DNA of 64,000 nucleotides from an uncultured Bacteroides sp. (GTDB lineage: Bacteria > Bacteroidota > Bacteroidia > Bacteroidales > Bacteroidaceae), in the NCBI RefSeq assembly GCF_902491285.1, contig NZ_CABUHK010000012.1, positions 1 through 64,000 on the forward strand, written 5' to 3'. Both the position numbers and the translations under genes were made by a program. This document shows, piece after piece, positions 8,356 through 17,628 of this stretch (the stretch's first letter is position 1; each line of letters begins with the position of its first letter). The notes under the pieces are model-generated. The model did not search any database and had not been told where the DNA came from. It saw nothing but the letters and a program-made list of their open reading frames with translations.

Positions 8356-8964
8356 ATGATAGAATATATTAGAGGCGAGCTTGCCGAACTCAGTCCGGCA
8401 ACCGCGGTAATCGACTGTAACGGGGTGGGATATGCTGCCAATATATCCTTGAATACCTATTCGGCTATTCAGGGAAAAAAAACTTGTAAGTTATATATTT
8501 ACGAGGCGATTCGTGAGGATGCGTATGTGCTGTATGGCTTTGCCGAGAAGCAGGAGCGGGAGATTTTCCTGTTGCTGATTTCTGTTTCGGGCATCGGCGG
8601 GAATACGGCGCGCATGATTCTTTCCGCTCTTTCGCCTGCCGAACTGGTGAATGTAATCAGCACCGAGAACGCGAATATGCTGAAGACGGTGAAAGGTATC
8701 GGTCTGAAGACTGCGCAGCGTGTGATTGTCGACCTGAAGGACAAGATTAAGACGATGGGAATGTCTGCCTCGGGCGGCGTTGCCGGTGCCGGGGGCATGT
8801 TGCTGCAAGCTGCCAATGCGGAAGTGCAGGAAGAGGCTGTGGCTGCGTTGACGATGCTCGGTTTTGCCGCTGCGCCTTCGCAGAAGGTGGTGTTGGCTAT
8901 AATGAAGGAAGAGCCGGATGCTCCGGTGGAAAAGGTTATTAAACTGGCCTTGAAACGATTGTAA
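8356..8964 (+). CDS. ruvA: Holliday junction branch migration protein RuvA
   Basis: The 202-residue DNA-binding subunit of the RuvAB branch-migration complex recognises four-way junctions and loads the RuvB motor. Domain I (OB fold) starts [20 protein letters not shown] with [10 protein letters not shown]. Domain II has the two helix-hairpin-helix motifs: [18 protein letters not shown] and [20 protein letters not shown]. The C-terminal RuvB-contacting domain (about 150-202) follows a flexible glycine/alanine linker. The frame is open far upstream, but homology begins at the ATG at 8356, which has no Shine-Dalgarno sequence. Its stop overlaps the start of the next gene (TAATG at 8962-8966). 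Confidence 0.95.
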   Translation: MIEYIRGELAELSPATAVIDCNGVGYAANISLNTYSAIQGKKTCKLYIYEAIREDAYVLYGFAEKQEREIFLLLISVSGIGGNTARMILSALSPAELVNVISTENANMLKTVKGIGLKTAQRVIVDLKDKIKTMGMSASGGVAGAGGMLLQAANAEVQEEAVAALTMLGFAAAPSQKVVLAIMKEEPDAPVEKVIKLALKRL

Positions 8965-9977
8965 TGATTGTAACGACTTTAACGATGAAGGAACAGAAGA
9001 TTTATATGCGGGCATGGACTGAGATGCATGGTCGTGCGAAGGTGACGGCTACGGATGAGTGGTATCTTAATTTGGCAAATGAACTGTTGCCGTTGGTAGC
9101 GAACTCTTATATGTATAAAGGCAGGGAAATGGTGGAAGACCAGCGACGGGTGGCTTTGTCGTGTGCCTTGTATCTGGAAGATTGCGTGGCGGACGCGGGA
9201 AACTGGCGGGAGTTTATTCATTGGCATAAGGAGAATTACGGCCGTTATCTGCCGTTCTATCCGCTGTCTGAGGACTACTTGCCGGACGAAATCAACCGTG
9301 AGGACATCGCTTTTCTGCTGTGGGCTATCAATTCGCCGGTCGGTGATGATTTCGACTGGGTGGAGAATCCGATGGACGCGGATTTGCTGGAGTTTGCGGG
9401 GGTGCTTTACGAACGCTTGGACGCTGTTTTTGAATCGGCTCCTATCAGCGAACACCTTGCGCCGGGCTGGATGATGGAAACGGAGTTGATGCGGAAGAAA
9501 CGCGAACCTCTGCCGGCAGCTTTGCCGGGGGAGAAGATGCCGACCAATGTGGAACGCTTCTTTGAAGCGAGCAAAGGGGAGTCGCTCCTGTTTTTCGATT
9601 CGTATGACGCACTGAAATTCTTCTTTGTACATTCGTTGAAGTGGGAAGATGAGGAAGATGCTCTGTTGCCGGATTTGGCGGAGTTTGATAATTTCGTTGT
9701 TTACGGCAATCCGAAAGGGTTGTTGATAGGCCCTGATGTTGCCGAATTCTTTGCTGACGGGAATAATCCGCTTTATAATGCCGAAGCGGCTGAAGAAGGG
9801 GCGTATGAAATGTTCTGCGAAGAGGGTTTATGTCCGTTCGACTTGCTGAAGTATGGAATGGAACATAATCTGCTGCCGGACGCGCAGTTCCCGTTCGAGA
9901 ATGGAAAGGCGCTGCTACAGGAGAATTGGGATTTTGTGGCTCGCTGGTTCTTGGGTGAGTTTTATGAAGGAGAATAA
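8964..9977 (+). CDS. Uncharacterised cytosolic protein, DUF3843-like
   Basis: The product is an acidic soluble protein of 337 residues (330 if the in-frame ATG at 8985, giving MKEQKIYMRAW, is used). It has no signal peptide or membrane span. The opening (KIYMRAWTEMHG...TDEWYLNLANELL) resembles DUF3843 proteins of Bacteroidales, but I can only match the general pattern. The second half is rich in Asp, Glu and aromatics. It overlaps the ruvA stop codon and is followed after 10 bp by a tiny lysine-rich gene, so the three form an operon ending at the strong terminator at 10250-10310. Function unknown; the coupling to ruvA is the only hint. Confidence 0.75.
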   Translation: MIVTTLTMKEQKIYMRAWTEMHGRAKVTATDEWYLNLANELLPLVANSYMYKGREMVEDQRRVALSCALYLEDCVADAGNWREFIHWHKENYGRYLPFYPLSEDYLPDEINREDIAFLLWAINSPVGDDFDWVENPMDADLLEFAGVLYERLDAVFESAPISEHLAPGWMMETELMRKKREPLPAALPGEKMPTNVERFFEASKGESLLFFDSYDALKFFFVHSLKWEDEEDALLPDLAEFDNFVVYGNPKGLLIGPDVAEFFADGNNPLYNAEAAEEGAYEMFCEEGLCPFDLLKYGMEHNLLPDAQFPFENGKALLQENWDFVARWFLGEFYEGE

Positions 9978-9987
9978 GAAGTAAGCT

Positions 9988-10125
9988 ATGCCAATAAAAA
10001 AAAGTAATAATCCTTTTGCCGGGAAGGCAAAGCCCGGAGCGGGGAAAAAGAAGAGTTCCGGAAAACGGGTGGGTAAGTCGAAGCAGGAAAAGGCTAATAA
10101 TCAGTTGAATAGAAGGGTGAAATAA
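9988..10125 (+). CDS. 45-residue lysine-rich small protein
   Basis: A short frame begins MPIKKSNNPFAGKAKPGAGK and ends ANNQLNRRVK. It is highly basic (about one third Lys/Arg), low complexity and has no hydrophobic segment. It starts 10 bp after the DUF3843-like gene and precedes a strong terminator, so it is transcribed with ruvA. The composition suggests a nucleic-acid- or ribosome-binding peptide. That is inference; I know no family for it. It is easily missed because of its length. Confidence 0.55.
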   Translation: MPIKKSNNPFAGKAKPGAGKKKSSGKRVGKSKQEKANNQLNRRVK

Positions 10126-10249
10126 GGCTGTGGCAGTCTACGCTCTTTTGGGTTGAGAGATTACACCGTTTTATGAGGACAGAGTACACCGTTTCTTTAT
10201 ATGAGGAAACGTCGTTTCTTCGGAACAGGGAATAGAGAACGTTATGATA

Positions 10250-10310
10250 GAGTTGACGGGAACAGTTGCTGATATGAAAAAATCGCAACTGTTCCCGTCA
10301 ACTCTTTTAT
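10250..10310 (+). terminator. Very strong intrinsic terminator
   Basis: A perfect 20-bp stem (10250-10269 with 10285-10304, opening GAGTTGACGGG) is followed by TTTTAT. It ends the ruvA operon before the convergent lipoprotein gene. Confidence 0.85.
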
Positions 10311-10331
10311 CTTTAGCCGAGGATGCTTCTT

Positions 10332-11174
10332 TTACTTGTCGGTTGCTGCTTCCTGCGCTTTCCGTTCTTTTTTCTTATTGATAAATTCGATTTTCAGATT
10401 GGCTTCTTCTTGTTCTTTCTTAATCTGCTGCATGGCAGAAAGAATTTGTGCCAACTCGTAGACAGATGCCGCAGCCTGACGGTCGGTCGGGCTCATGGTT
10501 GTTTTGTAGGCACGGTCACCGAGGTATTCTACGCGGAGATTCTTGTCTTTGTTGAGGTTGATGAATCCGATAACGTTTCCGTCTTCTCCCAGTTTGTAGT
10601 CCGCTTTCTCTATTTTTTCATTCATGTCGGTCGTTTCGTAGCTGTCTTTGGAAGCCGGAGTTTCGGCAAAGCTGCCGTCGGGGGCAATCACTTTGACACC
10701 TACATGATGGATATTGCCTGCGCCGCAATAGATGGAAGTCATGCTCATGTTGCCCTGTTCGTCCACCTGAAAGCGGAGAAAGGAGCGGTGCATGTTCTTT
10801 TCGACGGTCTGTGCAGGGTGGAGATAATTGCCTACCTGTTGGTATTCAGCGTCCTTTTCGAGGATGAATTTGTCTTTGATGGCGTTGAACGCTTCGGTTT
10901 TTGCTTGGAAAGCGCTGTCGAGGTAAGCGAGTGTCTTCTGCTGTGCCTTTGTCTCTACGTCGAGCATCAGTGCCTGTCCCGCTTTGCGTGCTTCGAAGGC
11001 TTTGGGGTAGAGGATTTTGATACTGTCGATTTGCGACTTGGCTTCTTCGTAGTCGCCACGTTCGTAGGCAGCCTTGGCAATTGCCAGTTTCTCATTGGCT
11101 TTTTTCTCAAGTCCGTTGCCGCAGGCAGCCAGTGCCAGCGTGCCGCAAAAGAGGATAATCAGTTTTTTCATCAC
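10332..11174 (-). CDS. Hypothetical lipoprotein with TPR-like N-terminus
   Basis: The product is a 280-residue lipoprotein with signal MMKKLIILFCGTLALAAC; the lipobox Cys is at residue 18. Residues 25-70 (AIAKAAYERGDYEEAKSQID...LYPKAFEARKAG) look like one or two TPR-type helical hairpins, and residues 85-110 are helical. The middle is beta-rich (VKVIAPDGSF, YKLGEDGNVIGFINLNKDK), and the C-terminus is a charged coiled coil ending in a lysine-rich tail. The protein should be anchored in the envelope, facing the periplasm. I recognise no named family. It is a single gene, convergent with the ruvA operon and divergent from the CCA-adding enzyme. Confidence 0.75.
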   Translation of the reverse strand: MMKKLIILFCGTLALAACGNGLEKKANEKLAIAKAAYERGDYEEAKSQIDSIKILYPKAFEARKAGQALMLDVETKAQQKTLAYLDSAFQAKTEAFNAIKDKFILEKDAEYQQVGNYLHPAQTVEKNMHRSFLRFQVDEQGNMSMTSIYCGAGNIHHVGVKVIAPDGSFAETPASKDSYETTDMNEKIEKADYKLGEDGNVIGFINLNKDKNLRVEYLGDRAYKTTMSPTDRQAAASVYELAQILSAMQQIKKEQEEANLKIEFINKKKERKAQEAATDK

Positions 11175-11322
11175 AAGTCTTGTTTACTATTTTATTATTT
11201 ACGGTTTACTATCCAGGACAGACGGCCTGTTTATGGTTCATTGTTCACTTATTAACGGCAAAAGTACAAATATATCCCTTATTTTTGTAATTTTGCACCC
11301 TCAAAACGTATAACTAAAAGGA

Positions 11323-12765
11323 ATGATAGAGTTGACTCAAGAGGAATTGAAGCAGCAATTTAGCGAACCCATCTTCGGACAGATAGCCGAAACGGCGGAT
11401 GCGCTCGGTTTGGAGTGCTATGTGGTAGGCGGTTATGTTCGCGATATTTTTCTGCAACGTCCCTCTAAAGATATAGATGTAGTAGTTGTAGGCAGTGGAA
11501 TTGCAATGGCGGAAGCACTCGGCAAACGTCTGGGACGGGGTGCGCACGTTTCTGTTTTCAAGAATTTCGGAACGGCACAGGTTAAATATAAAGGTACGGA
11601 AGTGGAATTTGTCGGCGCACGTAAGGAGTCGTACCAGCGGGATTCGCGCAAGCCGATTGTTGAGGACGGTACGCTGGAAGACGACCAAAATCGTCGGGAT
11701 TTCACTATCAACGCTCTTGCGGTTTGTCTCAATAAGGCGCGTTTCGGTGAACTGGTAGACCCGTTCGCCGGTTTGGATGATATGAAGGAGAAGACGATTC
11801 GTACTCCTCTCGACCCGGATATTACTTTTAGTGACGACCCGTTGCGCATGATGCGCTGCATCCGTTTTGCCACGCAGTTGGGCTTTTATATTGATGACGA
11901 TACTTTCGACTCCCTTTGCCGCAACAAGGAACGGATTGAGATTATTTCCCGTGAGCGCATTGCGGACGAACTGAACAAGATTATTCTTTCACCGATTCCC
12001 TCGAAAGGGTTTATCGACCTCGACCGTAGCGGGTTGCTGCCGTTGATTTTCCCGGAATTTGCAGCGTTGCAAGGGGTGGAGACACGGAACGGGCGTTCGC
12101 ACAAGGATAATTTTTATCATACGCTTGAGGTGTTGGATAATATCAGCAAGAAGACTGATAATCTGTGGTTGCGTTGGGCGGCTTTGCTGCACGATATTGC
12201 CAAGCCTGCCACGAAACGGTGGGAGCCGAAGGCGGGATGGACGTTCCATAATCATAATTTCATTGGTGAGAAGATGATTCCGAATATCTTCCGGAAGATG
12301 AAGTTGCCGATGAATGAGAAGATGAAGTATGTGCAGAAGCTGGTCAGTCTGCATATGCGCCCTATTGTCATTGCGGATGATGTGGTGACGGACTCGGCAG
12401 TGCGTCGTTTGCTCTTTGAGGCGGGCGATGATATTGATGACTTGATGATGCTTTGCGAAGCGGATATTACTTCCAAGAATATGGAACGCAAGCAGCGTTT
12501 CCTGAATAATTTCCAGTTGGTACGTCAGAAGCTGAAAGACTTGGAAGAAAAAGACCGGGTACGTAATTTCCAACCGCCGGTGAGCGGAGAGGAGATTATG
12601 GAAATCTTCGGTTTGCAACCCTGTCGGGAAGTGGGTGTGCTGAAAAGCGCGATAAAGGATGCTATTCTGGACGGTGTGATTCCCAATGAATATGAAGCTG
12701 CCCATGCTTATCTGATGGAGCGGGCGAAGAAGATGGGGTTGTGCCGGTGCGCTGATATAAGTTGA
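11323..12765 (+). CDS. cca: CCA tRNA nucleotidyltransferase (HD domain type)
   Basis: The 480-residue class II nucleotidyltransferase adds or repairs the CCA end of tRNA. The head domain has [21 protein letters not shown] (GGxVRD at about 35-41) followed by the DxD metal pair in [21 protein letters not shown] is the next conserved motif and [18 protein letters not shown] the nucleotide-recognition region. An HD phosphohydrolase domain lies in the C-terminal half ([10 protein letters not shown], near residue 290, with HNHN further on). The family also includes poly(A) polymerases, but Bacteroides normally has one such enzyme, and it serves tRNA. A -7-like TAATTTTG at 11288-11295 precedes the ATG by 27 nt. 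Confidence 0.92.
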   Translation: MIELTQEELKQQFSEPIFGQIAETADALGLECYVVGGYVRDIFLQRPSKDIDVVVVGSGIAMAEALGKRLGRGAHVSVFKNFGTAQVKYKGTEVEFVGARKESYQRDSRKPIVEDGTLEDDQNRRDFTINALAVCLNKARFGELVDPFAGLDDMKEKTIRTPLDPDITFSDDPLRMMRCIRFATQLGFYIDDDTFDSLCRNKERIEIISRERIADELNKIILSPIPSKGFIDLDRSGLLPLIFPEFAALQGVETRNGRSHKDNFYHTLEVLDNISKKTDNLWLRWAALLHDIAKPATKRWEPKAGWTFHNHNFIGEKMIPNIFRKMKLPMNEKMKYVQKLVSLHMRPIVIADDVVTDSAVRRLLFEAGDDIDDLMMLCEADITSKNMERKQRFLNNFQLVRQKLKDLEEKDRVRNFQPPVSGEEIMEIFGLQPCREVGVLKSAIKDAILDGVIPNEYEAAHAYLMERAKKMGLCRCADIS

Positions 12766-12812
12766 TATAAAGGGTAGGGTTAAATAAAATCGACCTTATC
12801 TAAGAATATTAT

Positions 12813-12900
12813 TCAGGCACGGATTTCACGGATTATACGGTAGCTAATCATTTGTGATGTGATTAACAAAAACCGTGAAATCCGTGTAATCCGTGCCTGA
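12813..12900. repeat. REP-like palindromic element, copy 2
   Basis: Arms of about 30 bp (12813-12842 and 12871-12900) begin TCAGGCACGGATT and are near-perfect reverse complements, with a 28-bp spacer. Each arm contains tandem CACGGATT-like units, as in the copy at 4976-5048. It lies between the convergent ends of cca and a sulfatase, so it may also act as a terminator. Confidence 0.75.
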
Positions 12901-12944
12901 AATATAATAATCGCTTATCTTGTTATTTCTTCTGGTAATTGCGG

Positions 12945-14471
12945 TTACTGCTTGGGCAATGTCACAGAGAAATATGGATTCGGAGTATGTTGCTCAAAGA
13001 TGATGGCTTTCATCTTTTCTACGATGTCCGGATGTTGCAGGGCTATGTCGTTGTCCTCGTGAATATCGGTCTTCAGATTGTAGAGGGACGGTTTTCCCTT
13101 TTTGACGATTAGCTTCCAGTCACCCATGCGCACGGCTATCTGGTTCGTTTCGTTGAATTCCCAGTAGAGGAAGTCATGCTGTTTCTGTTTCTTCTTGCCC
13201 AGTAATGTCGGAGCGAAAGAGATTCCGTCGAAATAATCCACGTCTTTCTCCTTGTTGCGGTATTTCTTCTCATAGTTCTTGACGCCGGCTATGTCGCAGA
13301 AAGTAGGCATTAAATCATAGAAAGCACAGATATGGTCGTTTACTTCACCTGCGGGTACACGTCCCGGCCAACGGGCGATAAACGGAATACGTATGCCGCC
13401 TTCGTGGCATTGGCGTTTCAGTCCGCGCAGCTTTCCGTCTCTGCCGAAGAAAGTGGGGTCGGCTCCGCCTTCTTCGTGAGGGCCGTTGTCACTGGAGAAG
13501 ATGACTAGTGTGTTCTCGTCCAGTCCTTTCTCTTTCAGTTTCTTCAGGACTTCGCCTACGTAATAGTCAAGGCGGGTAATCATAGCGGCAAATTGGGCGT
13601 GTGTATGCGTGATGGCATTGTAGCGTGAGCCTTCACTGCCTTTGAATACTTTGTCCGGGTCGAATTTCGCTTTATATTCGTTCAGGATAGAATCTTCCGG
13701 TTGAACCAGTTCCGCATGAGGCAATGTGTAAGTAAATATACCGAAGAAAGGCTGTTTGCCGTCTTGATGGTCCAGCCATTCCATTGCCTTCTCATGAATC
13801 ATGTCGGCGGAGTATTGTGGGCGTTTCTGGTATTCGGGACCGTACATCGGATATTTGATGTTCTCGTCCATAATGACACGTACTACGCTTGTGTCGCCCA
13901 GCGCTTTGCTGTAACGGTTCAGGAAGTTGGGGTAGTAGAGGTGAGCCTGGAACTGGCAGATATAGCCGTAATACTCATCTATGCCCCGTTTGTCGGGAGT
14001 GGAGCAGGAGCCTTCGTAGCCGCCTGCCCATTTGCCGAACATACCTGTGGTATAGCCGTTGTCTTTCATGATTTCCGGCAGGATGATGTGGCCAGGGTCG
14101 TAAGGATGCTGTCCCACTACGGAAAATTCTTTGTTGTTTCCGTACATGATGATGGGGGAATTTCCCCAATATTCCTTGTTGCCGCGTACTTCGCAGTGAC
14201 CGCTGTGTTGTCCTGTCATGAACGAGGCTCTCGAAGGAGCGCTGACGGGGCTGCCTGCATACGCTTGTGTGAAACGTATGCCCTCGCCTGCCATAGCGTC
14301 TATATGTGGAGTGCGTATAAACGGCTGACCGTAGCATCCCAAATCTCCGTATCCCATGTCATCACAAAGGATAAATATAATATTAGGTTGGGCAGTCTTT
14401 TTCTGTGCATTGGCGGACAGGGTGGATAAGAGCAGTGTGCCACCAACTATTGAGATTGATTTATAATCCAT
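12945..14471 (-). CDS. Secreted sulfatase, family S1, serine type
   Basis: The product is a 508-residue alkaline-phosphatase-fold sulfatase with signal peptide (about residues 1-22, ending SANA). The calcium-site Asp pair is D37-D38 in ILCDDMGYGDLG. The formylglycine consensus is S77-A-P-S-R81 in PVSAPSRASFMTGQ: a serine-type site that must be matured by an anaerobic radical-SAM enzyme (anSME), not encoded here. Further conserved segments are SSDNGPHEEGG and the C-terminal region with MGDWKLIVKKG. It removes sulfate esters from glycans in the periplasm or at the surface; the exact substrate (for example mucin or glycosaminoglycan) is not decidable. It is adjacent and cotandem with a second sulfatase 65 bp upstream. 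Confidence 0.9.
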   Translation of the reverse strand: MDYKSISIVGGTLLLSTLSANAQKKTAQPNIIFILCDDMGYGDLGCYGQPFIRTPHIDAMAGEGIRFTQAYAGSPVSAPSRASFMTGQHSGHCEVRGNKEYWGNSPIIMYGNNKEFSVVGQHPYDPGHIILPEIMKDNGYTTGMFGKWAGGYEGSCSTPDKRGIDEYYGYICQFQAHLYYPNFLNRYSKALGDTSVVRVIMDENIKYPMYGPEYQKRPQYSADMIHEKAMEWLDHQDGKQPFFGIFTYTLPHAELVQPEDSILNEYKAKFDPDKVFKGSEGSRYNAITHTHAQFAAMITRLDYYVGEVLKKLKEKGLDENTLVIFSSDNGPHEEGGADPTFFGRDGKLRGLKRQCHEGGIRIPFIARWPGRVPAGEVNDHICAFYDLMPTFCDIAGVKNYEKKYRNKEKDVDYFDGISFAPTLLGKKKQKQHDFLYWEFNETNQIAVRMGDWKLIVKKGKPSLYNLKTDIHEDNDIALQHPDIVEKMKAIIFEQHTPNPYFSVTLPKQ

Positions 14472-14536
14472 TAGGTTGTTTGATTTTTAAAAGTTGAATG
14501 TATGTTTTTTAAGGTTGAATGTATGAGTGCCCGGAA

Positions 14537-16102
14537 TTATTTGCCTATTATATCCTTTCCGTCGCGTACACTTTGGAGAATATTTTGCAGTTCGGTCACT
14601 TTTTCCGGCATCTGGGAAGCATAGTTGGTCACCTCTTTTACTTCCTGCATTTTGTAGAGTTGAGGTTCTTTGGAGTTTCCGGTTTCAATCTTCGGTCCCC
14701 ATTGAATCATTTTCGGTCCGTTGCTCGGTTCGATGTATTTCCAGTCTTTGGTGCGGACGGATAAAGTGTGGTTGGAAGCCTGCTCGATAACCCACGGGCG
14801 GTCTTTCTTCTCTTTGCCCAACCAGCTTCCGAGGAAGTTATAGCTGTCCGGTGCGGTGTTCTTTGGCATAATGGCTCCGGTCAGTGAAGCCAGAGAAGCC
14901 AACCAGTCGACTTGTGAAACCAATAAGTCCGAAGTCATGCCTTTTTTCACTCCGGCAGGCCAACTGACGATGGCAGGAATGCGGGTTCCGCCTTCAAAGG
15001 CGCTGTATTTGTTACCTCTCAGCGGTCCGGCGGGGCTGTGTCCGTTGAGTAGTTCTTCCGCTTTATCGTCATATCCGTCGTCTACTACCGGGCCGTTATC
15101 GCTTGAAAGGATGATGAGGGTGTTTTCTCTCAATCCCAGTTTCTCCAGTGTGTTCATGATTTCGCCGACGCAATAGTCGAACTGTACGATAGCGTCACCT
15201 CTCAGTCCCATCGGGTTCTTTCCTCTGAAACGGTCGTGAGGGAAGCGGGGAACGTGTACGTCGTTCGTTGCGAAATAAAGGAAGAAAGGTTTATCCTTGT
15301 TTTCTTCAATGAACCGAATGGCGTGGGTAGTCAGTGAGTCTGCTATATTCTCGTCTTTCCAGAGTGCCTTGCCGCCGCCTTTCATGTAGCCGATACGGGA
15401 AATCCCGTTGACGATGGACATGTCGTGACCGTGGCTGGGCTTCAGGTTATACAGCATTTCAGGGTTGCTTTTTCCGGTAGGTTCACCTTCAAAGTTCTTC
15501 TGGTAGCTTACTTCGATAGGGGCGCTGGGGTCGTAGTTGGCTACTTTCCCGTTTTCGATGTATACACAGGGGACACGGTCGGCTGTGGCAGCCATGATGT
15601 AGTGGTAGTCGAAGCCTAAATCGCCCAGTGCGCAGGGCAGGGGAGCGTTCCAGTCTTGTGTGCCGGCTTTATCTCCGAGTCCAAGATGCCATTTGCCGAC
15701 GGCAGCGGTAGTGTATCCTGTACTTTTGAACATATCCGCCATCGTGTATTGTTCGGGACGGATAATCATTCCGGCGTTTCCGGCAGCTACGTCTGTACCT
15801 TTTTTGCGCCATGCATATTCGCCCGTCAGCATGGAATAGCGGGAAGGGGTGCTGGTTGCGGCTGTGGCATGGGCGTTTGTGAAAAGAATGCCTGATTCAG
15901 CCAGTCGGTTGACGTTGGGCGTTTCTACGTTTTTGGCTCCGTAGCATTGCAAGTCTCCGTAGCCGAGGTCGTCGGCGTAGATAAATACGACGTTAGGAGT
16001 TTTTGACTTTGTCGGTGTTGTCTTTTCCGGCGTTTTGTTCGTTGCGGTTACTGTGCAGGCAACAGAAGATACAAGGGTTAGAATCAAAGGTTGTTTCATC
16101 AT
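14537..16102 (-). CDS. Secreted sulfatase, family S1, serine type
   Basis: The product is a 521-residue sulfatase with an N-terminal signal and possible lipobox (LVSSVAC, Cys16), so it may be a lipoprotein. The metal-site Asp pair is D44-D45 (IYADDLGYGDLQCYG) and the formylglycine consensus is S84-T-P-S-R88 (TSTPSRYSMLTGEY). LSSDNGPVVDDGYD and FEGGTRIPAIVSWPAG are conserved downstream segments. It is only moderately similar to the neighbouring sulfatase, so the pair probably has different regio-specificities on one sulfated host glycan. It is likely cotranscribed with the downstream sulfatase. The substrate is not decidable from sequence. Confidence 0.9.
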   Translation of the reverse strand: MMKQPLILTLVSSVACTVTATNKTPEKTTPTKSKTPNVVFIYADDLGYGDLQCYGAKNVETPNVNRLAESGILFTNAHATAATSTPSRYSMLTGEYAWRKKGTDVAAGNAGMIIRPEQYTMADMFKSTGYTTAAVGKWHLGLGDKAGTQDWNAPLPCALGDLGFDYHYIMAATADRVPCVYIENGKVANYDPSAPIEVSYQKNFEGEPTGKSNPEMLYNLKPSHGHDMSIVNGISRIGYMKGGGKALWKDENIADSLTTHAIRFIEENKDKPFFLYFATNDVHVPRFPHDRFRGKNPMGLRGDAIVQFDYCVGEIMNTLEKLGLRENTLIILSSDNGPVVDDGYDDKAEELLNGHSPAGPLRGNKYSAFEGGTRIPAIVSWPAGVKKGMTSDLLVSQVDWLASLASLTGAIMPKNTAPDSYNFLGSWLGKEKKDRPWVIEQASNHTLSVRTKDWKYIEPSNGPKMIQWGPKIETGNSKEPQLYKMQEVKEVTNYASQMPEKVTELQNILQSVRDGKDIIGK

Positions 16103-16204
16103 CTTGTTGGGGGTGTTATTAAATTGATTAAATTTTTTGATAGAATGGGTGTGTTTATTAATGTATGTATTAAAAAGTATATTGAAAAGGTCTGTTTTAA
16201 ATGA

Positions 16205-16240
16205 CAGAGTGAAAGCCTCTTTTTATCGAGGCTTTCTCAT
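16205..16240. terminator. Hairpin between M24 peptidase and sulfatase genes
   Basis: GAAAGCCTC (16211-16219) pairs perfectly with 16228-16236, with an AT-rich loop. The T-run on the minus side is weak, so termination after the M24 gene is plausible rather than certain. Confidence 0.45.
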
Positions 16241-16285
16241 TGTATATGCTTTTTGCCTTTTATTAGTGTCCTCCTAATGCAGATA

Positions 16286-17449
16286 TCAGCTTAATTCGAT
16301 AATTTCTTCATTGCAATTAGTCAGTTTTTCGATTCCTTCGTTGGTGACTACCCAAGAGTTTTCTATGCCGACAGGCCCTACGCCCGGCAGAACGATTTTC
16401 GGTTCGAGGGCAAACACCATTCCCGGTTCCAGTTCCTGCTTGACACGGGGGGCGAGTACCGGAGCTTCATTGATTTCGAGCCCGATGCCGTGACCGATAA
16501 ACTTGGCTTGCTGGCCTATACCCATGAATTTGTCTGCAAATCCAGCGGCGGTAACTATTTCGATGGCTGCATCATATAACTTCTCGCAAGAAACACCCGG
16601 ACGGGCTATGGTGGCAATCTTTTCCTGAATGTCGAGACAGACTTGATGAGCTGCATAAGCTTCTTCAGGTAGCTTTCCGATGGAGAATACACGGCTCATG
16701 TCACCCATGTATCCATTGAAGTTGCCGCCCAGGTCTACCATGACGCTTTGTCCTTCTTTCAGCGGGGTTTTGTTGGCTCCACCCGGCAGGGCAGGGTCAA
16801 GACCTTGACCGCCTAAGGCAAAGTCATAAGGAGAAGGATAACCGGCATTGTCTCCGGTCAGCACGCTGCCCATGAAGATTTCCATGCTGCGTCCGAATAC
16901 GCGGAAGATGCCCAAACAACCTTGTAGACGCATCAGGCGTTCAATCTCGATAGAAAACTCGATGTCTGTCATGCCGGGACGATATACGCTTGGTATCAGG
17001 TCGTACGCCTTTGCATGGGCGATGCCCGAACGGCGGAACATTTCGATTTCGATAGGAGTCTTTACACTGCGTGCCTGGCGAATCAGTGGGGTTCCGTTCA
17101 CAACTTCCGCTTCAGGGAACAGGCTTGCCAGACGGCAATATTCCGTGTAGGGAAGTTCGTCGCCTTCCAGCATCAATTTTGCAGGCATCGGCAATCCCTG
17201 TTCTTTCAGCAAATCAACAATTTGTTCCGGTTTACGGATAGGGAACGCATGCTCGCCTGTGATATTATTGGGACGTTTGAAAAACAGCAATGCAGGTGAG
17301 TGGAGAGGGAGATAAATATAACCGCTGACTACGCAGCCATAAGTATAAATTAAATTTGCATTACAAGTGATTAGCGCGGCATCAATGCCCTGTAACGCCA
17401 TCAGACTGCGAATCTTATCGCGGCGGAATTTTAATTCGGGTTGTAGCAT
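16286..17449 (-). CDS. M24 family metallopeptidase (Xaa-Pro aminopeptidase-like)
   Basis: The product is a 387-residue protein with creatinase-type N-terminal domain (about 1-130) and a pita-bread C-terminal domain. The five metal ligands expected of active M24 enzymes are visible: Asp in VMVDLGGNF, Asp in GYMGDMSRVF, His in FIGHGIGLEINE, Glu in FALEPKIVLPG and Glu in VGIENSWVV. It should release N-terminal residues ahead of proline from peptides in the cytoplasm; there is no signal peptide. A -7-like element (TATCTTTG on the minus strand, 17517-17510) lies about 60 nt upstream of the start. Other M24 activities such as creatinase or ectoine hydrolase are possible but less likely in this context. 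Confidence 0.87.
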   Translation of the reverse strand: MLQPELKFRRDKIRSLMALQGIDAALITCNANLIYTYGCVVSGYIYLPLHSPALLFFKRPNNITGEHAFPIRKPEQIVDLLKEQGLPMPAKLMLEGDELPYTEYCRLASLFPEAEVVNGTPLIRQARSVKTPIEIEMFRRSGIAHAKAYDLIPSVYRPGMTDIEFSIEIERLMRLQGCLGIFRVFGRSMEIFMGSVLTGDNAGYPSPYDFALGGQGLDPALPGGANKTPLKEGQSVMVDLGGNFNGYMGDMSRVFSIGKLPEEAYAAHQVCLDIQEKIATIARPGVSCEKLYDAAIEIVTAAGFADKFMGIGQQAKFIGHGIGLEINEAPVLAPRVKQELEPGMVFALEPKIVLPGVGPVGIENSWVVTNEGIEKLTNCNEEIIELS

Positions 17450-17546
17450 CTTTATTTATTTGTTACATGAATATTTATTGTAGAACTATTAGTTACCCTA
17501 TTGATGCCACAAAGATAATTAATTCCATGGAAAATATGGTTAATTT

Positions 17547-17593
17547 CAAAAAAATAGCGCTGCCCGCGTCCTGTCACAGGAGGCGAGCAGCGC
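17547..17593 (-). terminator. Intrinsic terminator of the first glutamate dehydrogenase gene
   Basis: GCGCTGC at 17557-17563 pairs with 17587-17593, and inner CGC and TCCTG pair with GCG and CAGGA. On the minus strand the hairpin is followed by TATTTTTTT. Confidence 0.75.
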
Positions 17594-17628
17594 AAACCAC
17601 AAATACAAATACAACTAAACAAAGTCTT

